DNA from: Bacteroidia bacterium
GTDB lineage: Bacteria; Bacteroidota; Bacteroidia; Bacteroidales; VadinHA17
Direction of reading: 5' to 3'
Length of the DNA stretch: 49,291 nt
Assembly: GCA_026391555.1 (NCBI GenBank)
Contig: JAPLEB010000136.1
Span: 1-49,291 of the forward strand
Position 1 is the first letter of the stretch; each line of letters opens with the position of its first letter. The notes below the pieces were generated by a model. It was not told the origin of the DNA. It saw only the letters and a list, made by a program, of their open reading frames with translations, and searched no databases. A program made the translations under genes and the position numbers. Positions 8,816 through 18,268 of the stretch are shown here, one piece after another.

Positions 8816-10000
8816 ATGAATGTTCTCTTTTTGATGATAGCTTATCCTGATGTTAGCGGGAATTCTTCCATGTACACAGATTTGACCCTGGAGTTTGCTT
8901 CAAAGGGTTATAATGTATTTGTGGCTGTTGCAAATGGTTCGGATAAAACATCTTTAAATATTGAAGGCGGTTTAAAAGTACTGAGAGTAAAAACATTGGA
9001 ATTATTTAATACTTCATTTATTAAAAAGGGATTAGCAAATATCTTGTTGCCATATCAGGTTACAAAAGGAATAGAGAAATATTTGAGAGGTGTCCACTTT
9101 GATGCAGTTATTGTTTCTACTCCGCCTATTACCTATTTGAGCACTGTCGCCAGGCTTAAAAAGAAATTTAGGTCAAAGGTTTATCTGATCCTTAGAGATA
9201 TATTCCCTCAGAATGCCAAAGATTTGGGTATAATAAACAGCTCAATCCTGTTTAAATATTTTCGCGGAAAAGAAAAGAAGCTTTATTCAATTTCCGATTT
9301 TATTGGCTGTATGTCGCCGGGCAATATAGCATATTTAATTGAGCACGATCCAGGGATTGCCAAAAGTAAATTTCATCTGTTGCCGAACTGGAAAACTGTA
9401 ATGGAATACAGGCAACCTGATCTGAACTTAAAAAGACAGTTTGGTTTAGAGAATAAGTTTATTGCATTATATGGAGGTAATTTTGGCAAACCGCAACAGA
9501 TTGATGATATCTTAGATTTTGCTAAGGAAATGATTCATTTTAAGGATGTCGTTTTCTTATTTGTTGGGGATGGATATGAAAAGCGCAGAATAATTGAATT
9601 AGTAGCAAAGAAGGAGCTTTTTAATGTTTTAATTATAAATTCATTACCACGCGATCAGTACCAGGAATTAGTAAAGATTTGTGATATTGGTCTGGTTAAT
9701 TTAAGTGATAAATTCACCATTCCAAATATTCCGTCCAGAACCTTATCTTACTGGGAGGCAAAAATTCCAATATTAGCAGCAATTGATAAAAATACAGATT
9801 TCTGTACTATATTGGAACAATCAGGAAGTGGCTTATGGAGTATCACAGGGGATTTGAATTCTTATAAGCAAAATTTTGAGAAATTATACTTCAATAAAGA
9901 ATTAAGAATATCAATGGGAGAGAAAGGTTATAAATATCTTAAGGAAAACTGTACAACAGAAAATGCGTTTTCGATTATTCATGAAAAGTTAAATTCTTAA
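8816..10000 (+). CDS. Glycosyltransferase family 4 (WbuB-like)
   Basis: 394-residue GT-B fold glycosyltransferase. The N-terminal half begins MNVLFLMIAYPDVSG and holds the LILRDIFPQ stretch typical of the WbuB group; the C-terminal half has GGNFGKPQQIDDIL and FLFVGDGYEK of the donor-binding domain. WbuB proteins are assigned as L-fucosamine transferases in E. coli-type O-antigen loci, which agrees with the complete UDP-L-FucNAc pathway at 16.1-19.4 kb, but the donor is inferred from this association. The next gene encodes the initiating sugar-phosphate transferase, so this enzyme probably adds an early sugar at the cytoplasmic face of the membrane. Confidence 0.82.
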   Translation: MNVLFLMIAYPDVSGNSSMYTDLTLEFASKGYNVFVAVANGSDKTSLNIEGGLKVLRVKTLELFNTSFIKKGLANILLPYQVTKGIEKYLRGVHFDAVIVSTPPITYLSTVARLKKKFRSKVYLILRDIFPQNAKDLGIINSSILFKYFRGKEKKLYSISDFIGCMSPGNIAYLIEHDPGIAKSKFHLLPNWKTVMEYRQPDLNLKRQFGLENKFIALYGGNFGKPQQIDDILDFAKEMIHFKDVVFLFVGDGYEKRRIIELVAKKELFNVLIINSLPRDQYQELVKICDIGLVNLSDKFTIPNIPSRTLSYWEAKIPILAAIDKNTDFCTILEQSGSGLWSITGDLNSYKQNFEKLYFNKELRISMGEKGYKYLKENCTTENAFSIIHEKLNS

Positions 10001-10077
10001 AACTAACAGTGTTAATAGTTTTGAAGACAGAAGTCCGGCTTCCGGCTTCCCTTACAAATTCATAACTTTTGTATTTT

Positions 10078-10683
10078 ATGTATCAACTTTTCTTTAAACC
10101 AATTATCGATTTTACGATCTCTTTCTTAATGGTACTGATCTTATTCCCAATTATCATGACAGTTTGGCTGTTGGTCTTTTTTAAACTTGGGACCCCTGTA
10201 TTGTTCAGTCAGCCCCGACCTGGTAAAAATGAAAAGATATTTACATTATATAAGTTCCGGACAATGACTGAACAGCATGACTTTAATGGAGAATTATTTC
10301 CGGATATCGATCGAATTACAAAGTTTGGTATGTTTCTAAGAAAGACAAGCTTAGATGAACTGCCTCAACTTTTTAATGTAATAAAGGGAGATTTAAGTCT
10401 TGTTGGTCCCCGGCCACTTCTGGTCGAATACCTGCCTTTGTATAATGAGGAACAAAGGAAAAGACACCAGGTCAAACCCGGTATTACCGGCTGGGCCCAG
10501 GTTAACGGAAGAAATGCACTTACATGGAAAGAAAAGTTCAAACTTGATCTGTTTTATGTAGAGAATCAGTCATTCGTGCTTGATTTAAAGATTTTATTCA
10601 AAACAACCATTAATGTTTTCAAAGGTTCTGATATTTATAATAGCAGCGGCTTAACAATGGATAAATTTACGGGCGCTAATTGA
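10078..10683 (+). CDS. Initiating sugar-phosphate transferase (bacterial sugar transferase, PglC-like)
   Basis: 201-residue monotopic phosphoglycosyltransferase that would load the first sugar phosphate onto undecaprenyl phosphate. The start at 10078 gives MYQLFFKPIIDF with the single reentrant hydrophobic segment (ISFLMVLILFPIIMTVWLLVFF); an in-frame TTG nine bases earlier is less likely. Family motifs are present: FSQPRPGKNEKIF, YKFRTM, RKTSLDELPQLFNV (the Asp-Glu catalytic pair), LVGPRPLL and PGITGWAQVNGR. Length matches the small PglC type, without the four-helix N-terminus of WcaJ/WbaP. PglC-like enzymes often use UDP-diNAc-bacillosamine or a related amino sugar, in keeping with the PglE-like aminotransferase three genes downstream. 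Confidence 0.92.
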   Translation: MYQLFFKPIIDFTISFLMVLILFPIIMTVWLLVFFKLGTPVLFSQPRPGKNEKIFTLYKFRTMTEQHDFNGELFPDIDRITKFGMFLRKTSLDELPQLFNVIKGDLSLVGPRPLLVEYLPLYNEEQRKRHQVKPGITGWAQVNGRNALTWKEKFKLDLFYVENQSFVLDLKILFKTTINVFKGSDIYNSSGLTMDKFTGAN

Positions 10684-10727
10684 TTTTTTTCGCACCCTTT
10701 TGGGTAAGGGGCAAACGAAAAAAATCA
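10681..10727. terminator. Long hairpin after the sugar transferase gene
   Basis: A perfect 12-bp inverted repeat, TGATTTTTTTCG at 10681-10692 and CGAAAAAAATCA at 10716-10727, encloses a shorter pair of arms (cacccttt / aaggggc region). The left arm contains the stop codon of the sugar transferase. It could act as an intra-operon attenuator or mRNA-stabilising hairpin; there is no clear U tract after it. Confidence 0.5.
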
Positions 10728-10754
10728 GTTAATGGATGTCATATTATATTTTAA

Positions 10755-11720
10755 ATGAATATTCTGATTACTTCAGCCGGAAGAAGGGTTTCTCTTGTAA
10801 GGGCTTTTAAAAATGAGCTTGTTAAATTTTTTCCAAAAGGGAGAATTTTTACTGCTGATATGAAACCCGAATTATCGTCTGCATGCAGTGTTTCTGATGG
10901 ATATTTTTCTGTAGTCAGAGTTACGGACCCTGCATATAGTGAAAAACTTATTGAAATCTGTCTGGCAAATAATATTAAATTGATTGTCCCTACTATTGAT
11001 ACTGAACTGATTCCCCTTGCAGAGAATGTAGAACTTTTTCTTAATAATGGGATACAGCCGGTTATTTCATCTGTTGAAATTGTCAGAATTTGCCGGGATA
11101 AGAGGAAACTGTTTAGTTTTTTTGACTCAATTGGTTTCCCAAGGACAAGAGAAATTGATTTTACAAATCCTGAATTCCCGATATTCGCCAAACCGGTTGA
11201 TGGTAGCAGCAGTATAGGGACCCGGATTATTACCGAAAATTCTCATTTACCGGGAGATGCATCTGAGGATAAGAAGATGGTATTTCTAAAATTTCTCAGC
11301 CCCCTCGATTATACTGAATTCACTATTGACCTCTACTTTGATAAGAATAGTTGGCTTAAATGTGCAGTTCCCAGGGAACGCCTCGAAGTGCGAAGCGGTG
11401 AGGTTACGAAAGCTGTTACAAGAAAGGATGATCTTTACAAAAAAATTCGTTCAGCATTTTCTTATTGTAATGGTTTTGTTGGTTGCATAACTTTGCAGGT
11501 TTTCCGGCACAGGAATTCAAATGAAATAATTGGTATTGAAATAAATCCCAGATTTGGTGGAGGTTATCCGTTATCTTATCTTGCAGGGGCTGATTATCCT
11601 GAGTATCTTATCAGGGAATATCTTCTGAATGAGAATATTCAGTTTTTTGATAATTGGACAAGCGATATGCTTATGTTACGTTATGACGATGAAATAATTG
11701 TTTATGATTATAAAGGCTGA
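10755..11720 (+). CDS. ATP-grasp ligase (PylC / carbamoyl-phosphate-synthase-like)
   Basis: 321-residue ATP-grasp protein. The N-terminal pre-ATP-grasp domain starts MNILITSAGRR and is followed by an ATP-binding subdomain (FPIFAKPVDGSSSIG near residue 140-150, the phosphate loop) and the metal-binding end IGIEINPRFGGGYP (Glu and Asn ligands). ATP-grasp enzymes activate a carboxylate as acyl phosphate and join it to an amine or thiol. It overlaps the following HAD hydrolase gene by 17 bases, a strong sign of a functional pair, and both sit among amino-sugar genes. The substrate is unknown; attaching an acyl or amino-acid group to an amino sugar is one possibility, given that no N-acetyltransferase is seen in the locus. 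Confidence 0.82.
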   Translation: MNILITSAGRRVSLVRAFKNELVKFFPKGRIFTADMKPELSSACSVSDGYFSVVRVTDPAYSEKLIEICLANNIKLIVPTIDTELIPLAENVELFLNNGIQPVISSVEIVRICRDKRKLFSFFDSIGFPRTREIDFTNPEFPIFAKPVDGSSSIGTRIITENSHLPGDASEDKKMVFLKFLSPLDYTEFTIDLYFDKNSWLKCAVPRERLEVRSGEVTKAVTRKDDLYKKIRSAFSYCNGFVGCITLQVFRHRNSNEIIGIEINPRFGGGYPLSYLAGADYPEYLIREYLLNENIQFFDNWTSDMLMLRYDDEIIVYDYKG

Positions 11721-12366
11721 TTCCGGAACATTTTTTGTTTTTGATTTGGATGATACTTTATATTCTGAGATCGATTTCTTAAAATCGGCTTATAAATCAA
11801 TAGCCTTTGAAATTGAGCCAAAATCTCATGTCCTGTTATTTAAAGATATGTTCGAAGTATTCAAATCAGGAGGTAACACTTTTGAATATTTAATGGGAAG
11901 AATTCCTGATAGAAAGATCACTATGGAAAATCTATTATCTTTATACCGGGATCATTTCCCGAAAATTTTTTTAAAAGCAGGTGTATTGGAAATATTAATA
12001 AAGATAAAAAACAAGAAGGGGAAAATTGGCATAATCACAAATGGGAGAAGTATAACTCAAAGAAATAAACTTAAAGCTCTTGGATTAGAGCAGTTTATTG
12101 ATGAGACAATTATATCTGAGGAATTTGGTCATGAAAAACCAGACGAATCTGTTTATAAATATTTCCTTGATAAGTACCCGGGAGAACAATTTTATTTTTT
12201 TGGTGATAACATAAATAACGACTTTGTTTCTCCTAAAAAACTTGCATGGTGTTGTATTGGAGTATTGGATAAAAAAAATATTCATAAAAAACTTTTATCT
12301 GGATTTTCTATTGGATATTTACCACATTGTTTTATTAATAAGTTTACAGAAATTAAAATTATTTAA
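11704..12366 (+). CDS. HAD-superfamily hydrolase
   Basis: 220-residue haloacid-dehalogenase-type phosphatase. Motif I is FDLDDTLY (nucleophile Asp and acid/base Asp), motif II TNG in GIITNGRS, motif III a Lys in FGHEKPDES and motif IV FGDNINND. The start at 11704 (MIIKADSGTFFVFDLDDT) is preferred to an in-frame TTG at 11698. It overlaps the ATP-grasp gene and is followed after three bases by an aminotransferase, so it is translated as part of the same unit. A small helical cap lies between motifs I and II. It probably removes phosphate from a sugar or sugar-derived intermediate; the exact substrate cannot be read from the sequence. Confidence 0.85.
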   Translation: MIIKADSGTFFVFDLDDTLYSEIDFLKSAYKSIAFEIEPKSHVLLFKDMFEVFKSGGNTFEYLMGRIPDRKITMENLLSLYRDHFPKIFLKAGVLEILIKIKNKKGKIGIITNGRSITQRNKLKALGLEQFIDETIISEEFGHEKPDESVYKYFLDKYPGEQFYFFGDNINNDFVSPKKLAWCCIGVLDKKNIHKKLLSGFSIGYLPHCFINKFTEIKII

Positions 12367-12369
12367 TAT

Positions 12370-13506
12370 ATGAAACCAAAAATATGGCTCTCATCTCCAC
12401 ACATGACAGGTGAAGAGATGAAATATATAAATGAGGCATTTTCAACTAACTGGGTAGCTCCTTTGGGCCCTAATGTTGATAAATTTGAGAAAAATCTGGC
12501 CAATTATCTGTCAGTAAAAGGTGGCGCTGCCCTTTCTTCCGGAACTGCTGCCATACATCTTGCCCTTATAGTCCTGGGTGTTAAACAGGGAGATGAGGTT
12601 ATATGTTCTTCATTCACTTTTGCAGCTTCAGCCAATCCAATTGTCTACCTGGGTGCAACACCTGTTTTTGTTGACAGTGAGCCTGAAACATGGAACATGG
12701 ATCCTGTTCTGTTGGAAGAGGCTATTAAAGATAGAACTAAGTCCGGTAAAAAACCAAAGGCAATAATTGTTGTACATCTTTATGGGATGCCTGCAAAAAT
12801 TATTGAAATTAAAGCTATTGCATCAAAATATTCTGTTCCACTTATTGAAGATGCTGCAGAAGCTATTGGTAGTGAATACAATAATAAAAAATGTGGATCT
12901 TTTGGGGATATCAGCATTCTTTCATTTAATGGTAACAAAATTATTACTACCTCCGGTGGTGGGGCACTTTTATCAGACAATATGGAATATGTTGATCATG
13001 CCCGCTTTTTATCCACTCAGGCAGCCGATAAAGCAATTCATTATCAACATTCTCAGATTGGTTATAATTACCGGATGAGCAATGTTCTTGCAGGAATTGG
13101 TTTAGGTCAGCTTGAAGTAATAGGCGAACGTGTGGCCAGCAGACGAAAAGTCTTTTCCAGGTACTTTGACACGCTATCTGAAATTGAGGGTATTAAATTC
13201 AATGTGGAACCTGATAATAATTACAAATCAAACAGATGGCTCACAACAATTGTTATTGATTCGGATCTTACCGATGGAACAACCCGGGAGGATATTCGAT
13301 TAGGACTGGAAAAAGAAAATATTGAATCACGCCCACTTTGGAAGCCTTTACATATTCAACCTGTTTTTTTATCGTGTCCATCCTATATAAATGATGTTTC
13401 ATATAACCTTTTCGTAAATGGTTTATGCCTCCCTTCCGGTAGCAACTTATCAGATAATGATTTGAACAGAGTAATTGAGTGCATTTTTGCAATGCTAAAA
13501 AAATAG
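12370..13506 (+). CDS. DegT/DnrJ/EryC1/StrS aminotransferase (PglE/EpsN-like)
   Basis: 378-residue PLP enzyme that transfers an amino group to a keto-sugar nucleotide. It opens with the signature of the PglE/EpsN branch (IWLSSPHMTGEEMKYINEAF, then NWVAPLGPNVDKFE). The PLP lysine is K190 in FNGNKIITTSGGG; SSGTAAIHLAL and VPLIEDAAEAIG form the phosphate and pyridine sites. Members of this branch make 4-amino-4,6-dideoxy sugars such as the bacillosamine precursor, but the matching 4,6-dehydratase and acetyltransferase (PglF, PglD) are not in the window, unless CapE-derived intermediates are used. It starts three bases after the HAD gene. Confidence 0.88.
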   Translation: MKPKIWLSSPHMTGEEMKYINEAFSTNWVAPLGPNVDKFEKNLANYLSVKGGAALSSGTAAIHLALIVLGVKQGDEVICSSFTFAASANPIVYLGATPVFVDSEPETWNMDPVLLEEAIKDRTKSGKKPKAIIVVHLYGMPAKIIEIKAIASKYSVPLIEDAAEAIGSEYNNKKCGSFGDISILSFNGNKIITTSGGGALLSDNMEYVDHARFLSTQAADKAIHYQHSQIGYNYRMSNVLAGIGLGQLEVIGERVASRRKVFSRYFDTLSEIEGIKFNVEPDNNYKSNRWLTTIVIDSDLTDGTTREDIRLGLEKENIESRPLWKPLHIQPVFLSCPSYINDVSYNLFVNGLCLPSGSNLSDNDLNRVIECIFAMLKK

Positions 13507-13530
13507 GTTTATAATATTCGTCGCATTGGT

Positions 13531-13902
13531 ATGGCTCATTTAATAAACTTAACCACTTTCACTGACCTTAGAGGAAACCTGACTGTTATCGAAAAGGTTA
13601 TTCCATTTACAATTAATAGAGTTTTCTATATTTATGGCGTTGATAATTCAAAACGTGGTTTTCACAGGCATAAAAAAACAATTCAGGCTGCAATTGTGCT
13701 TCAGGGTAAGTGTAGAATAATAAGCCAGGCCGGACCTGCACTTCCTGTTGAAGAATTCAATATGGACTTCCCATCTAAATGCTTAATAATTAATCCGGAA
13801 GACTATCATTGGATGGATAACTTTTCAAAAGATTGTATTCTTATGGTCTTTGCCTCTGAATTTTTTGATGTTGATGATTATATCTTCGAACCTTATGTAT
13901 AG
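13531..13902 (+). CDS. fdtA: Sugar 3,4-ketoisomerase (FdtA/QdtA, WxcM-like cupin)
   Basis: 123-residue single-domain cupin. [35 protein letters not shown] and the late [21 protein letters not shown] are the standard motifs of dTDP-4-keto-6-deoxyglucose 3,4-ketoisomerases; the paired His of the HRH motif is the likely catalytic site. The product, a dTDP-3-keto-6-deoxyhexose, is the substrate of the aminotransferase encoded next, whose ATG overlaps this stop by eight bases. FdtA and QdtA differ only in C4 outcome, so galacto versus gluco product cannot be decided here. The rmlA/rmlB genes that would supply the dTDP-sugar are absent from the window. Confidence 0.85.
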   Translation: MAHLINLTTFTDLRGNLTVIEKVIPFTINRVFYIYGVDNSKRGFHRHKKTIQAAIVLQGKCRIISQAGPALPVEEFNMDFPSKCLIINPEDYHWMDNFSKDCILMVFASEFFDVDDYIFEPYV

Positions 13903-15001
13903 AGAAATATTTTATGAAAACCTTTACAAATCAAATCTTGAGTTTTTTAATGATTATAAAAAGGAATTCTCAAAGGTTCTGGATTCCGGCTGGTTCATCC
14001 TTGGGAATAATGTTAAGAAATTCGAAGAGGAATTTTCGGACTATTGCGGGTCAAAGTATTGTGCAGGGTTGGCTTCAGGACTCGATGCACTGTCAATTGC
14101 TTTGCAAATTTTAAATTTTCAGAAAGGGAGCGAGATTATTGTTCCCTCAAATACCTATATAGCAACAGTACTCTCAATAATTAACAATGGATTAATACCG
14201 GTTTTAGTTGAACCGGATATAAAAACTTATAATATTGATACGGCAAAAATTGAAGAGAAGATTACTCTTAAAACGAAAGCTATTATGGTGGTCCATCTTT
14301 ATGGAAAATGTTGCGAGATGGATAAAATCATGGAAATTGCCAGAGCTAAAAATCTTAAAGTAATTGAAGATTGTGCTCAGGCCCATGGAGCTTCATTCGA
14401 CGGGAAAAAAGCAGGAACATTTGGTGAATTTGGCGCTTATAGTTTCTATCCGACAAAAAACCTTGGTGCCCTGGGGGATGCGGGAGCGCTCATTACCGAT
14501 TCAGAAGGATTCTATATAAAATCAAAAATCCTGCGAAACTACGGCAGTAATATTAAATATATAAATGATTTAGTTGGTGTCAATTCACGATTAGATGAGA
14601 TGCAGGCTGCATTTTTAAGAGTTAAGTTGAAGCATATCAGTAAGATTACCGAACATAAAAGAAAGCTGGCAAAAATATATTTTGAAAACCTTAATGATTT
14701 TTATGTCAAACCTGTGGTAGATGATCGATTTTACGATGTTTACCACATCTATAATATCAGGACAAAAAAAAGAGACCGGCTAAAAACTTATTTGCTTGAA
14801 AACAAAATTTATACAGAGATACATTACCCGATTCCGCCAAACAGGCAGGTTGCAATGAAAGGTTTTATTGATGATCAGATAACTCCTGTTGCACAGGAAA
14901 TTCATGATACTACTTTGAGCCTGCCAATATCTTATGGTAATTCTGAGGAAGAAGTATTCAGGGTTTGCGAAATGATGAACAAGTTTGCTTCTAAACAATG
15001 A
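13895..15001 (+). CDS. fdtB: dTDP-3-amino-3,6-dideoxyhexose transaminase (FdtB-like)
   Basis: 368-residue DegT-family PLP enzyme. The chosen start, ATG at 13895 ([14 protein letters not shown]), overlaps the ketoisomerase stop and fits the family better than an in-frame start 45 bases upstream. Key regions are [30 protein letters not shown] and [15 protein letters not shown] with PLP lysine K188. With FdtA it should convert the 3-keto sugar to dTDP-Fuc3N or dTDP-Qui3N. No FdtC/QdtC acyltransferase follows, which is unusual because the amine is generally N-acylated before transfer. Confidence 0.87.
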   Translation: MYREIFYENLYKSNLEFFNDYKKEFSKVLDSGWFILGNNVKKFEEEFSDYCGSKYCAGLASGLDALSIALQILNFQKGSEIIVPSNTYIATVLSIINNGLIPVLVEPDIKTYNIDTAKIEEKITLKTKAIMVVHLYGKCCEMDKIMEIARAKNLKVIEDCAQAHGASFDGKKAGTFGEFGAYSFYPTKNLGALGDAGALITDSEGFYIKSKILRNYGSNIKYINDLVGVNSRLDEMQAAFLRVKLKHISKITEHKRKLAKIYFENLNDFYVKPVVDDRFYDVYHIYNIRTKKRDRLKTYLLENKIYTEIHYPIPPNRQVAMKGFIDDQITPVAQEIHDTTLSLPISYGNSEEEVFRVCEMMNKFASKQ

Positions 15002-15062
15002 TTTTTACTTTGCATTATATCCAATTATTTCAAACTATTTTTATCTATTTCCCTGACTTTCC

Positions 15063-16022
15063 ATGAACCAGAAGAAATTCATCTGTACATATTTTGATTC
15101 CAGCTTTTTACCCAGAGGTTTAGCCCTGTATTATTCAATCAAACGTTATCATAAAGAGTTTGATTTCTTCGTTTTAACATTTGACAAGCAGACTCATGAA
15201 TATCTCAGTAAATTGAATGAAGATAATATTAAGCTTATTTCAATCGAAGAATATGAAAGTTATTTTCAGACTTCAATATCAAAATTTGAAGATAAAAAGC
15301 AGTATTACTTCACCGCGACTCCTAATATTTGTTTATATTTAATTGAGAATTATTCGCAAATTGATGTTTTGCTTTATCTCGATGCAGATGTTTATCTTTT
15401 TAATTCTCTTGATCCTCTGTATTATGAATTTGGTGATTCTTCCATCGCATTCTGTCCGCACAGAGTTCATCCCGTCTTAAAGTTCTTTGTAAAACATTAT
15501 GGGAAATACAATATTGGCGTTAATCTTTTCAGAAATTCAGAATCCGGTCTTAACTGTTTAAAGGATTGGAAAAATGATTGTGATAACTGGTATCCCAATA
15601 AACCAGGTTATCCATTGAAATTCTTTTCTGACCAGATATTTCTCGATTCGTGGGAGAATAAATATAATGGAGTAAAAATCATTGAAAATATTGGAATTAA
15701 TGTATGTTATTGGAATGCAGTAAATTATACTTTTAAAAAAGTGGGTGAGGGTTTTTTTGTCAACAATAAACCTTTGATAATATATCATTTTTCTTCGCTC
15801 CGGAAGGAAAGCGATAATACCTGGAATGCATATTCAATTTATGGCTTAGTGTCAGTTAAAAATACGCTGCTTGAAATTTACATTAAGTACATTAATCAGA
15901 TTGAATCATTTGGGTTAAGTAATAAGAGATGGGAGAAAATTAATCATAGGGAGAGCATTCAAAAACGATTTTCTCATTTTATATTAAAATTATTTATTAA
16001 TGAAAAAATTGTAATTAGATAA
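15063..16022 (+). CDS. Glycosyltransferase, GT-A fold (GT8-like)
   Basis: 319-residue predicted nucleotide-diphospho-sugar transferase. It begins KFICTYFDSSFLPRGLALYY, has TATPNICLYLIE and a DxD metal-binding motif in LLYLDADVYLF (Asp near residues 106 and 108), and contains the acceptor-side NIGVNLFRNSESGL stretch. No membrane segments are seen, so it acts on lipid-linked intermediates at the cytoplasmic face. A 61-base gap separates it from the FdtB-like gene. Donor and linkage are unknown. Confidence 0.75.
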   Translation: MNQKKFICTYFDSSFLPRGLALYYSIKRYHKEFDFFVLTFDKQTHEYLSKLNEDNIKLISIEEYESYFQTSISKFEDKKQYYFTATPNICLYLIENYSQIDVLLYLDADVYLFNSLDPLYYEFGDSSIAFCPHRVHPVLKFFVKHYGKYNIGVNLFRNSESGLNCLKDWKNDCDNWYPNKPGYPLKFFSDQIFLDSWENKYNGVKIIENIGINVCYWNAVNYTFKKVGEGFFVNNKPLIIYHFSSLRKESDNTWNAYSIYGLVSVKNTLLEIYIKYINQIESFGLSNKRWEKINHRESIQKRFSHFILKLFINEKIVIR

Positions 16023-16027
16023 TCACT

Positions 16028-16055
16028 TGTCATTCTGAACGAAGCGAAGAATCTC
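16028..16055 (+). repeat. Dispersed intergenic repeat (TGTCATTCTGA... type)
   Basis: A 28-bp unit beginning TGTCATTCTGAACGAAGC and ending GAAGAATCTC. Close relatives occur at 34346-34373 (minus orientation) and 34457-34494, with a diverged one at 4527. All are intergenic. Such units are scattered through many Bacteroidota genomes; function unknown. Confidence 0.8.
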
Positions 16056-16144
16056 ATGCTTTTATTCGGACAGTAGTGTTAAATAATAACTTTTTATTGA
16101 ATGATTGCCGATAGTCAATCTTTCCATTTTAAAACAAGAAATAT

Positions 16145-17182
16145 ATGTATAAGAACAAGATTTTGCTAATTACAGGAGGAACCGGATCTTTTGGTAACGC
16201 TGTACTTAAACGATTCCTTAATGCTGAAATTAAGGAAATCAGGATATTTTCACGGGATGAAAAGAAACAGGACGATATGCGTCGATATTATAATAATCCA
16301 AAAATTAAGTATTATATAGGCGATGTTCGCGACTACGATAGCATTAACAGTGCAATGGTTGGTGTTGATTTTGTTTTTCATGCTGCAGCTCTTAAGCAAG
16401 TTCCATCTTGTGAGTTTTATCCGAGTCAGGCTGTGCGAACAAATATTTTGGGTAGCGAGAACGTAGCAAATGCGGCTATTTTTAACAAAGTCAAGCGGTT
16501 TATTTCCCTGAGCACTGATAAGGCAGTATATCCGGTCAATGCCATGGGAATTTCAAAAGCGATGATGGAAAAAATCATTATTGCTTCAAGCCGGGTTGTC
16601 TCTGAAACAGTATTTTGCTGTACACGTTATGGTAATGTAATGGCTTCACGGGGTTCTGTGATTCCTCTTTTCATTAAACAGGCAAAAGAAAACAAAACTC
16701 TGACAGTAACTGATCCTGCCATGACAAGATATTTGATGTCACTTGACGAATCAGTTGACCTGGTGCTTTATGCTTTCCAAAATGGAAATCCCGGCGATAT
16801 TTTTGTGCAAAAAGCGCCGGCTTCAACGGTAGGTGATTTGGCCCAGGCCATTATTGAACTCTTTAATTCGAAGAGCAAAGTCGGGATCATAGGCACCCGT
16901 CATGGTGAAAAACTCTACGAAACTTTACTTAGTCGCGAGGAAATGGTAAAGGCACAGGACATGGGTAATTATTTCAGGGTTCCATCCGATGACCGTGACC
17001 TGAATTATGATGGGTATTTTATTGAGGGAATAGTTGAAACATCAGCCAGGGAAGATTATACTTCTCATAACACGACTATCCTGGCAATTCCGGAGATTAA
17101 GAAACTTCTTTTGAAACTCGATTATGTTCAGAATGAATTAAAAGCAATCGGAAATGAAAAAAGTTCTTATAACTGGTTCTAA
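16145..17182 (+). CDS. capE: UDP-N-acetylglucosamine 4,6-dehydratase/5-epimerase (CapE/FnlA)
   Basis: 345-residue short-chain dehydrogenase. The Rossmann motif TGGTGSFG is near residue 10, LSTDKAVYPVNAMGISK carries the DK and MxxxK pattern of the FnlA/WbjB group (Met replacing the usual Tyr), and CTRYGNVMASRGSVIPLF and FVQKAPASTVGDLAQA are diagnostic of the subfamily. It converts UDP-GlcNAc to UDP-2-acetamido-2,6-dideoxy-L-arabino-4-hexulose, the first step to UDP-N-acetyl-L-fucosamine. The next gene, capF, starts 29 bases inside this one and capG follows two bases after capF, so all three are translationally linked. The C-terminal extension after about residue 280 is normal for the group. 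Confidence 0.95.
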   Translation: MYKNKILLITGGTGSFGNAVLKRFLNAEIKEIRIFSRDEKKQDDMRRYYNNPKIKYYIGDVRDYDSINSAMVGVDFVFHAAALKQVPSCEFYPSQAVRTNILGSENVANAAIFNKVKRFISLSTDKAVYPVNAMGISKAMMEKIIIASSRVVSETVFCCTRYGNVMASRGSVIPLFIKQAKENKTLTVTDPAMTRYLMSLDESVDLVLYAFQNGNPGDIFVQKAPASTVGDLAQAIIELFNSKSKVGIIGTRHGEKLYETLLSREEMVKAQDMGNYFRVPSDDRDLNYDGYFIEGIVETSAREDYTSHNTTILAIPEIKKLLLKLDYVQNELKAIGNEKSSYNWF

Positions 17183-18266
17183 TGGTTTTATTGGTAGAAA
17201 CCTTTTATTTAACCTTAAATACACCGATGGATCAGAGGTCTTCGAATTTGATATTGAACAGGATAGAAATTATCTGAAAAAGGTACTTAAAGATGTTGAC
17301 TTTGTTTTTCATCTGGCTGGTGTAAACAGAACAGGTAAGGTCGATGATTTTAATATACATAATACTGAACTTACTCAATTTATCGTCGATTATCTTATTG
17401 AATGTAAGAATCTCGTTCCGTTGGTGTTAGCTTCTTCAACACAGGTTGAGTTTGATAATGATTATGGCAAGAGTAAACGGGAAGCCGAAACCCATATATT
17501 AAGATATCGTGATAATGGGGGTGAAGGATATATTTACAGATTAACAAATGTATTTGGGAAATGGTGCCGGCCAAATTATAACTCTGTTGTAGCTACCTTC
17601 TGTTACAACATTGCTAACGGGAAGGAGATCACAATTTCAGATAGAAACAAGGAACTTCAACTTAATCATGTTGATGATATCGTTGCAGATTTTAAAATAT
17701 TATTGTCAGGGCAGAATCAAAGATCTAGTACAGACATCCTTTCAGTTAATCCAACTTATAAAGTCACCCTGGGAGAAATTGCTGATCTGATAAAATCTTT
17801 TAAAGCTATGTCAGGTACCGTTATGATACCGGATATTAACAATGATTTTTTGAGGAAACTACAATCAACATACCTTTCATATATTCCGCTTAAGGATGCT
17901 GTCTATTCTCTTAACAAGCAAACAGATGAACGAGGGTACCTGTTTGAATTAATAAAATCAAAATCGCTGGGGCAGATTTTTGTTTCCAAAACCAGGCCGG
18001 GAATTACAAGAGGAAACCATTTTCATCATCTTAAGAACGAAAAATTTTGTGTTATTGAAGGTACTGCAATAATTAAATTAAGGCATTTGATTTCCAACGA
18101 AACTTACGATTATTTTGTAAATGGCAAAGAGCCGGTGGTAGTAAATATTTTACCTGGTTATGCTCACTCTGTTACTAATATAGGCAAGGATGAGCTTATT
18201 ACTCTTTTCTGGGCTAATGAGCCATTTGACAAAGAGAGACCTGATACATATTTTGAAAAAGTTTAA
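17154..18266 (+). CDS. capF: Bifunctional UDP-2-acetamido-2,6-dideoxy-hexulose epimerase/reductase (CapF/FnlB)
   Basis: 370-residue two-domain enzyme. Residues 1 to about 240 form an NAD(P)-binding SDR domain (VLITGSNGFIGRNL at the N-terminus, LASSTQVEFDNDYGKSKREA with YGKSK). Residues about 255-370 form a cupin (RGNHFHHLKNEKFCVIEG and LPGYAHSVTNIG with metal-ligand His residues). In CapF the cupin does the C3 epimerisation and the SDR the C4 reduction, giving UDP-2-acetamido-2,6-dideoxy-L-talose. The ATG at 17154 overlaps the capE end by 29 bases. Length and domain order are as in the family. Confidence 0.95.
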   Translation: MKKVLITGSNGFIGRNLLFNLKYTDGSEVFEFDIEQDRNYLKKVLKDVDFVFHLAGVNRTGKVDDFNIHNTELTQFIVDYLIECKNLVPLVLASSTQVEFDNDYGKSKREAETHILRYRDNGGEGYIYRLTNVFGKWCRPNYNSVVATFCYNIANGKEITISDRNKELQLNHVDDIVADFKILLSGQNQRSSTDILSVNPTYKVTLGEIADLIKSFKAMSGTVMIPDINNDFLRKLQSTYLSYIPLKDAVYSLNKQTDERGYLFELIKSKSLGQIFVSKTRPGITRGNHFHHLKNEKFCVIEGTAIIKLRHLISNETYDYFVNGKEPVVVNILPGYAHSVTNIGKDELITLFWANEPFDKERPDTYFEKV

Positions 18267-18268
18267 AA

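Noticed and set aside
10751-11191. 146-codon minus-strand open frame
   Set aside because: It lies wholly within the ATP-grasp gene, antisense, without its own promoter or recognisable motif; a shadow frame.
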